This document shows positions 62,658-64,000 of a stretch of 64,000 nt of DNA, piece after piece. Numbering within the stretch: the stretch's first letter is position 1; the number at the start of each line of letters is the position of its first letter. Made by a program: the position numbers and the translations under genes. The notes under the pieces are model-generated. The model was not told where the DNA came from. It searched no databases and saw nothing but the letters and a program-made list of their open reading frames with translations. The stretch spans positions 1,511,231 to 1,575,230 of the forward strand of contig NZ_CP007441.1 in NCBI RefSeq assembly GCF_000590475.1. Direction: 5' to 3'. This DNA is from Stutzerimonas stutzeri (GTDB taxonomy: Bacteria > Pseudomonadota > Gammaproteobacteria > Pseudomonadales > Pseudomonadaceae).

Positions 62658-64000
62658 ATGAATGCCGCAATGCCTGCACCGCTGCCACTGATACCCGCGA
62701 AGATGAGCATGCCGCCGTTGCCGCGCGGTCTGCTGGCGCGGCCGCGTCTGGACGAATGGTTCCAACGCCTCGGTGAGGTGCGCCTCGCAGTGCTGCATGC
62801 GCCCAGCGGTTTCGGCAAGACGACCCTGGCCTGCCAATGGGCGCGGGCCTTCGACGGCCAGGTCGCTTGGCTGCAACTGCACCCAAGCGACAACGATCCG
62901 CTGCAGTTGGGCCGCTACCTGTTGAATGTGCTCGATGCGCGGTTGGAACACGGCTGTCCGCGCAGCCTGTTGCTGGCCGGGCAGGGCCGGGAGGCCTTCG
63001 ATACCCTGCTCACGCACCTGCTGGCCGAGTTGCCCGGTGAGCATGAGCCGGTGCTGTTGGTGCTGGATGACTTCGAGACGCTGTACAACGCGGAAGTGAT
63101 CGCCGCGCTGCGATTTTTCCTGCGCAACATGCCGAGCTGGATGACGCTGCTGGTGTGCAGTCGAGGCCTGCCGGAGTTGGGCGTCGCTGATCTGCGGGTC
63201 AAACATCAGTTGCTCACTGTCGATACCCAGCATCTGGCCTTCGAGACCGACGAGGTGCAGGCGCTGCTGGATCTGGGCCTGCCGGTGTCGATCAACCGCG
63301 AGCAGGTCGAGCGCCTCAACCGGCGTATCGGCGGCTGGCCCTGCGCCTTGCAGCTGGTATTGCAGGAAGTACAGACCGGACGCGGCATGGACCTGTTTCT
63401 GGAGAACCTGCAGCTCGGCCATCCCTATGTTCGTGATTACATGCGCGAGCAGGTGATCGCCAACCTGGGCGCAACCACGCTGGACTTCCTCCAGGCGACT
63501 TGCTTGCTCGAACGCTTCAATGCCCCGCTGGCCGATCACCTGACCCAGGGCAGCAATGCCCGTGACATGCTCGAGCAGCTGGAGCGCGGCGGGCTTTTTT
63601 TGCAGCCCCTGGACAGCCTGCGCCAGTGGTATGCCTACCATCCGCTGTTCGCCACCTTCATGCAGGGCGAGTTGCGCACCCGCCAGCCGCAGCGGCTCTC
63701 CGAACTGCACCTGCGTGCCTCCGAAGCGCTGGTGGCCGAAAGCCTGCCGGAGGAGGCGGCGCGCCACGCGGTACTGGCCGGCTGTCCGACGCGGGTCGGC
63801 GAGGTGCTGGAGCGTCATGGCCGGCAGTTTTACCGTCAGGGCCGTCTCGGCTTACTGCAGCAGTGTCTGGAAACCTTGCCGGAAGCGGTCATCGCCGGCT
63901 CGCCGCTGCTGACTCTGTTGCAGGCCTGGGTGTCGCAGAATTCCTATCAGTTCGATCAGGTCGAGCGCTGGTTCAAGGCTGGCGAGCAAGCCCTGCAACA
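62658..64000 (+). CDS. malT: MalT-type LuxR-family ATP-dependent activator (3' end outside window)
   Basis: Activates maltodextrin genes on binding maltotriose and ATP, by analogy with E. coli MalT. The first 447 codons are present, open to the edge. A Walker A P-loop, APSGFGKTT (about 48-56), and Walker B VLLVLDDFETL identify the STAND ATPase module, followed by the winged-helix region (LERLNRRIGGWPCALQLVLQ-like) and the start of a TPR-like sensor. The C-terminal LuxR DNA-binding domain lies beyond the window. The start ATG 62658 has GGAGA upstream. Its position after malG and the MalT-box-like sites support the role; other MalT-family regulators (such as AlkS) cannot be excluded. Confidence 0.82.
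   Translation, partial: MNAAMPAPLPLIPAKMSMPPLPRGLLARPRLDEWFQRLGEVRLAVLHAPSGFGKTTLACQWARAFDGQVAWLQLHPSDNDPLQLGRYLLNVLDARLEHGCPRSLLLAGQGREAFDTLLTHLLAELPGEHEPVLLVLDDFETLYNAEVIAALRFFLRNMPSWMTLLVCSRGLPELGVADLRVKHQLLTVDTQHLAFETDEVQALLDLGLPVSINREQVERLNRRIGGWPCALQLVLQEVQTGRGMDLFLENLQLGHPYVRDYMREQVIANLGATTLDFLQATCLLERFNAPLADHLTQGSNARDMLEQLERGGLFLQPLDSLRQWYAYHPLFATFMQGELRTRQPQRLSELHLRASEALVAESLPEEAARHAVLAGCPTRVGEVLERHGRQFYRQGRLGLLQQCLETLPEAVIAGSPLLTLLQAWVSQNSYQFDQVERWFKAGEQALQ

Noticed and set aside
62139..63818. Antisense open frame over malG and the MalT-type gene
   Set aside because: The sense frame from 62658 is open to the window end with Walker A and B motifs.
1..64000. CRISPR arrays, prophage, insertion sequences, integrons
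   Set aside because: I saw no regularly spaced short repeats, no cas, integrase, transposase or phage structural genes.

Overview
The window looks like chromosome of a gamma-proteobacterial pseudomonad, most likely a Stutzerimonas (Pseudomonas) stutzeri relative. Three observations point there. The block nadA, M48 peptidase, TusA-like protein, AI-2E permease, prxQ, gcvR, dapA, bamC, purC, tRNA-Ser follows the order I remember from P. aeruginosa. A gene for the maltotetraose-forming amylase typical of P. stutzeri is present, though broken. The base composition is uniformly GC-rich. There is no rRNA, prophage, transposase or CRISPR array.

Layout: 1-8110 is a core housekeeping block (NAD, lysine and purine synthesis, outer-membrane assembly, peroxide defence, tRNA-Ser). 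8.4-16 kb holds gamma-glutamyltranspeptidase, a two-gene GMC oxidoreductase set, an LdhA-like dehydrogenase and an AraC regulator/degenerate GGDEF pair. 16.2-16.8 kb is a long non-coding inverted repeat. 17-25.7 kb is an apparent phosphate-from-phytate system: TonB-dependent receptor, secreted dual-domain beta-propeller phytase, dedicated ExbB/ExbD/TonB and a Tat-exported PhoX phosphatase, with a Pho-box-like site in front. An LpxR-like lipid A deacylase follows. 27-30.8 kb encodes a three-subunit membrane-bound GMC dehydrogenase with triheme cytochrome c. 30.8-34 kb is ydbL-ynbE-ydbH (intermembrane lipid transport). 34.4-44.3 kb carries a Sel1 protein, rmuC, an MxtR-like transporter/hybrid kinase, a GNAT, azlCD and an MFS-PlsC fusion.

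44.3-48.7 kb and 55.5-64 kb are two halves of a maltodextrin system: malM, lamB and the frameshifted amylase; then a kinase-like protein, periplasmic MalS-type amylase, malE, malF, malG and a MalT-type activator that runs off the end. They flank a protocatechuate (beta-ketoadipate) cluster at 48.9-55.3 kb: pcaQ, pcaH, pcaG, an AFG1/ZapE-type ATPase, an AEC transporter, pcaB and pcaC, with a clear PcaQ operator. MalT-box-like sequences lie in both divergent mal promoters.

Most notable are the phytate module with its Pho-box-like site, the amylase disrupted by what looks like a 13-nt deletion, a kinase-fold protein inside the mal locus, the 616-bp inverted repeat, and a pca operon that lacks pcaD but contains two unusual members. 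All family calls come from reading the translations; no database search was run.
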